In this document: in pieces, positions 62,190 to 64,000 of the stretch
How positions within the stretch are numbered: position 1 is the stretch's first letter
Layout: each line of letters starts with the position of its first letter
Program-made: the position numbers and the translations under genes
NCBI RefSeq assembly: GCF_035917455.1
Contig: NZ_CP109078.1
Coordinates: forward strand, 496,001-560,000
From: Micromonospora sp. NBC_01796
Lineage (GTDB): Bacteria > Actinomycetota > Actinomycetes > Mycobacteriales > Micromonosporaceae
DNA length: 64,000 bases
Reading direction: 5' to 3'
The notes under the pieces: model-generated
What the model was told of the DNA's origin: nothing
What the model saw: the letters and a program-made list of their open reading frames with translations, nothing else
The model's database searches: none

Positions 62190-62223
62190 AAGAGGGTATG
62201 TCCATCAATGGACATACCCTCTT
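62190..62223 (-). terminator. Terminator of tRNA-Val
   Basis: A 16-bp inverted repeat (AAGAGGGTATGTCCAT and its complement, 62190-62205 and 62208-62223) with a 2-base loop begins 3 bases after the tRNA CCA end. On the minus strand it runs into CTTTTCG, a short T-run, so it is a convincing rho-independent terminator. Confidence 0.85.
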
Positions 62224-62226
62224 ACC

Positions 62227-62301
62227 TGGTGGGCGATGCTGGTATCGAACCAGCGACCTCTTCGGTGTGAACGAAGCGCTCTCCCACTGAGCTAATCGCC
62301 C
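62227..62301 (-). tRNA. tRNA-Val (anticodon CAC), CCA encoded
   Basis: On the minus strand the gene reads GGGCGATTAGCTCAGTGGGA at its 5' end. It has a 7-bp acceptor stem, a D-arm with GCTC/GAGC, an anticodon stem CTTCG/CGAAG with loop TTCACAC (anticodon CAC, reading GUG), a T-arm GCTGG-TTCGATA-CCAGC, and an encoded CCA. Length is 75 nt including CCA. All arms pair perfectly. Confidence 0.96.
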
Positions 62302-62351
62302 TCAGCGCGCATGACTGTACCTGATCCGGTCGGCACCGCGCATCTTCGGGG

Positions 62352-62834
62352 TCAGTGCGTCGCGAGGTAGTGCAGCGCCTCGGCGACGAGGTCGATACCG
62401 AGGCTGAGTTTCAGCGACAGCCAGACGACAACGCTGACGAAGACCAGGCCGAACGCGCCGAGCAGGAGACGTACGGGCCAGGACTGCCGGGTGGCCCAGC
62501 GGGTCCAGGCCTGGACGTTGCGCCGGGTGAAGGTGAGCAGGCGGCGGGCCCAGTGGTATTCGACCGCCCAGACGCCCAGGCCGGCGATCACCAGGAGCCA
62601 GCCCGGTCCGGGCAGCGGGATGAGTGCCAGGCCGACGAGCACCACGATCGCTCCGACCACCGCCACGATGACCTTGAGTGCGATCCGGCCGGTCGGGTTG
62701 GCCCGGATGATCTCCAGGGTGGTCTGGACCCGCTGCCGGAACCCCGTCGGCGGCTGTTCCCGCTCGGCCAACAGGGAGTCACCATCGGCCGGCCGAGGCT
62801 GGCTCTCGTAGGCGACGCGCTCGTCGTCGGGCAC
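62352..62834 (-). CDS. TIGR02611-family small membrane protein (PGPGW motif)
   Basis: A 160-residue protein with two N-terminal hydrophobic segments around GLALIPLPGPGWLLVIAGLGVWAVEYHWARR, the hallmark of the TIGR02611/PGPGW family in actinobacteria, and a third hydrophobic region near the C-terminus. Function unknown. GTG at 62834 is chosen because GGAGG lies 6 bases upstream; the frame extends 8 codons further to 62858. It is on the same strand as the tRNA and 50 bases upstream of it. Confidence 0.82.
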   Translation of the reverse strand: MPDDERVAYESQPRPADGDSLLAEREQPPTGFRQRVQTTLEIIRANPTGRIALKVIVAVVGAIVVLVGLALIPLPGPGWLLVIAGLGVWAVEYHWARRLLTFTRRNVQAWTRWATRQSWPVRLLLGAFGLVFVSVVVWLSLKLSLGIDLVAEALHYLATH

Positions 62835-63128
62835 GTGGTTCCTCCGCTCCTCGACCACCAGTGTCCCCCATGCTCGACCGGGATCCTCGTGGTCGCCGTC
62901 ACTGGTTTATTGCTCCATTGAGGAGCATTTCATGACCAATTCGCCCCCCAGTGTCGGCCCGGCCCGTCACTCAACAGGACGACTGGACGTTACCGGAGTG
63001 AGTCGACGTGTGAACCACCCGACGCCGGGTGGGATCAAAGACCTGGGTAGAACTGGACATCCTACCTAAATTTTCGATTTCGAGCGGCGTTTGGGGACCC
63101 TCTTCCCACTACTGGGTGAGATCAGCGT
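62835..63128. other. Intergenic region upstream of ssgB
   Basis: This stretch holds the probable ssgB promoter. An AT-rich patch CTAAATTTTCGATTTCG near 63066-63082 is the best candidate. No gene motif was seen on either strand. Confidence 0.45.
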
Positions 63129-63218
63129 ATGGCGGAGCGTAACCAGGTTCATCACCTGAGGATGGGAAAAGCGGGGCACGTACGCCCCGCAGCGGTGCCG
63201 GGGGGAGAACGTCCATGA
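63129..63218 (+). CDS. Possible 29-codon leader peptide overlapping ssgB start
   Basis: A short frame from ATG 63129 ends at a TGA that overlaps the ssgB ATG (ATGA), encoding MAERNQVHHLRMGKAGHVRP and nine more residues. A weak GGTGAG lies upstream. A small hairpin GCGGGGC-ACGTAC-GCCCCGC falls inside it (63171-63190). It could couple or tune ssgB translation. The coding evidence is slight. Confidence 0.25.
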   Translation: MAERNQVHHLRMGKAGHVRPAAVPGGERP

Positions 63219-63646
63219 GTGTCATCCGACCGACGACAGTCGAGGTCGAGACGTCGTTAAGGCTCGTCGCACCTGATGCCACCGCGCTGCCGGTGCGTGC
63301 CAGTCTGCGCTACGACCCAGCCGACCCGTACGCGGTTCATGTCCTGTTTCATGCCGAATCTGCCGGCGGCGAAGCGGTCAGTTGGTCCTTCGCCCGAGAG
63401 CTACTCGTCACCGGGCTCGACGAGCCCGCCGGAATTGGCGATGTCCGGGTCTGGCCGTGGGCCACACCTCGGGGGGACTTCGTCGCGCTCGCCCTTTCTT
63501 CACCAGATGGGAATGCCCTGTTTGAGGTGCCTCGCAGTGTTCTGGTCAGGTTCCTCCGGCGGACCTACGTGGTCGTGCCCCGGGGCCGGGAGAGCGAGCA
63601 CCTCGACGTCGACGCCGCGGTCAACCGGCTCCTCGCCGGTCGCTGA
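63215..63646 (+). CDS. ssgB: SsgA/SsgB-family sporulation and cell-division regulator
   Basis: A 143-residue SsgA-like protein (SALP). Recognisable family parts are LPVRASLRYDPADPYAVHVLFH, SWSFARELLVTGLDEPAGIGDVRVWPW, ALSSPDGNALFEVPRSVLVRFLRRT and the acidic end. SsgB in streptomycetes recruits FtsZ to sporulation septa; this is the SsgB-like branch, the one kept in most spore-forming actinomycetes. ATG at 63215 has GGGGGGAG upstream. It stands alone, with a strong hairpin 24 bases after the stop, and is probably developmentally regulated. Confidence 0.88.
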   Translation: MSVIRPTTVEVETSLRLVAPDATALPVRASLRYDPADPYAVHVLFHAESAGGEAVSWSFARELLVTGLDEPAGIGDVRVWPWATPRGDFVALALSSPDGNALFEVPRSVLVRFLRRTYVVVPRGRESEHLDVDAAVNRLLAGR

Positions 63647-63669
63647 GTCACGGCCCGGACAAACAGCGG

Positions 63670-63700
63670 CGCCGCGCGGACCTGCCGAGTCCGCGCGGCG
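63670..63700 (+). terminator. Hairpin terminator after ssgB
   Basis: A perfect 12-bp inverted repeat (CGCCGCGCGGAC at 63670-63681, complement at 63689-63700) with a 7-base loop, 24 bases after the ssgB stop. It lacks a T-run. Confidence 0.75.
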
Positions 63701-63738
63701 TCGAACCGTCCCGATCGGGTACGCCGGTGCGTGGCGAC

Positions 63739-63804
63739 CCAGCCGTGGGTGGTGAGCCCACGGGTCGACCGGTCAGCCGTGGGTGGTGATCCCACCGTCG
63801 ACCG
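63739..63804. repeat. Imperfect tandem duplication at the SDR gene 3' end
   Basis: CAGCCGTGGGTGGTGAGCCC (63739 on) and CAGCCGTGGGTGGTGATCCC (63774 on) begin two copies of about 33 bases, differing by a few changes. The right copy encodes the last codons (VDGGITTHG) of the SDR; the left copy lies beyond its stop. Confidence 0.8.
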
Positions 63805-64000
63805 GGATGACCGCCCCGGTCAGGTACGCACCCGCCCGCGACGCCAGGTAGATCGCCGCACCGGCCATGTCGTCCGGTCGACCGATCCGGCCCAGCGGGA
63901 CCTGGTGCTCGATCGCCGCCCGGGTATTCGGGTCATCCAACGCGAAAGCCATCATCTTGCTCTCGAACGGGCCGGGGGCGATGGCGTTCACCGTGATGTG
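63773..64000 (-). CDS. SDR-family oxidoreductase (partial, N-terminus outside window)
   Basis: The last 75 codons of a short-chain dehydrogenase are present; the gene enters from the right edge. Visible are ITVNAIAPGPFES, RIGRPDDMAGAAIYLASRAG and LTGAVIPVDGG, the standard C-terminal block of classical SDRs with the N-A-(I)-A-P-G cofactor segment. The catalytic Ser-Tyr-Lys lies outside the window. The gene's 3' end is partly duplicated just beyond its stop. Substrate unknown. Confidence 0.88.
   Translation of the reverse strand, partial: HITVNAIAPGPFESKMMAFALDDPNTRAAIEHQVPLGRIGRPDDMAGAAIYLASRAGAYLTGAVIPVDGGITTHG

Noticed and set aside
61784-62215. Minus-strand frame of 143 codons in the gap left of the tRNA
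   Set aside because: Composition is atypical, no ribosome-binding site was found and its start lies inside the tRNA terminator.

Overview
The window is about 64 kb of high-GC DNA with dense, tightly packed genes, frequent GTG starts and 4-bp ATGA/GTGA overlaps. The gene families (an SsgA/SsgB-type sporulation protein, a DUF5709-type acidic protein, a LAL-type LuxR regulator, FCD-GntR pairs, a SigC-like ECF factor) point to a filamentous, spore-forming actinomycete, most likely of the Micromonosporaceae. No rRNA, CRISPR array, phage gene or transposase was seen. One tRNA, tRNA-Val(CAC), lies near the right end.

Layout. 1-2025 (minus): polar amino-acid ABC importer (ATPase cut by the window edge, permease, lipoprotein). 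2121-4855: TetR regulator divergent from a DrrA/DrrB-type drug exporter. 4886-20778: a polysaccharide locus of about 16 kb with five different sulfotransferases, two glycosyltransferases, two O-antigen-ligase/polymerase-like membrane proteins, a Wzx-like flippase, a Wzz-like chain-length protein, a secreted glycoside hydrolase lipoprotein and a small secreted protein. The simplest reading is production, sulfation, export and trimming of a sulfated cell-surface polysaccharide. 21047-26856: a secreted S15 X-prolyl peptidase, a royal-jelly/Yellow-like beta-propeller protein, a short-chain dehydrogenase with a divergent TetR regulator and twin palindromic operators, and a GNAT acetyltransferase. 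26965-37624: a very large secreted S8 protease with C-terminal kelch modules, translationally coupled to a protease-less paralogue, divergent from a 1003-aa LuxR/AAA regulator. 37710-39020: an Mrr-like membrane-anchored nuclease and a close relative of chloramphenicol 3-O-phosphotransferase.

39171-53057: an eleven-gene minus-strand operon with two FCD-GntR regulators on the other strand. It encodes a ribose-type sugar ABC importer and a complete non-phosphorylating L-fucose-type pathway: aldose dehydrogenase, lactonase, L-fuconate dehydratase, 2-keto-3-deoxy-fuconate dehydrogenase and diketo-acid hydrolase. It also carries two extras: a second acid-sugar dehydratase-like enolase-superfamily enzyme and a tungsten/molybdenum aldehyde ferredoxin oxidoreductase-like protein. 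53155-64000: a Tat-exported flavin amine oxidase, an ECF sigma factor with a divergent zinc-finger membrane protein, a CopC/CopD-CtaG copper pair, a DUF5709 protein, an RHH/MazF-type toxin-antitoxin pair, a GPP34-family protein, small membrane proteins, the tRNA, an SsgB-like protein and the C-terminal part of a short-chain dehydrogenase cut by the window end.

All functions are inferred by reading translated sequence and recognising motifs; no database search was run. Starts were chosen by ribosome-binding site and family length and are flagged where uncertain.
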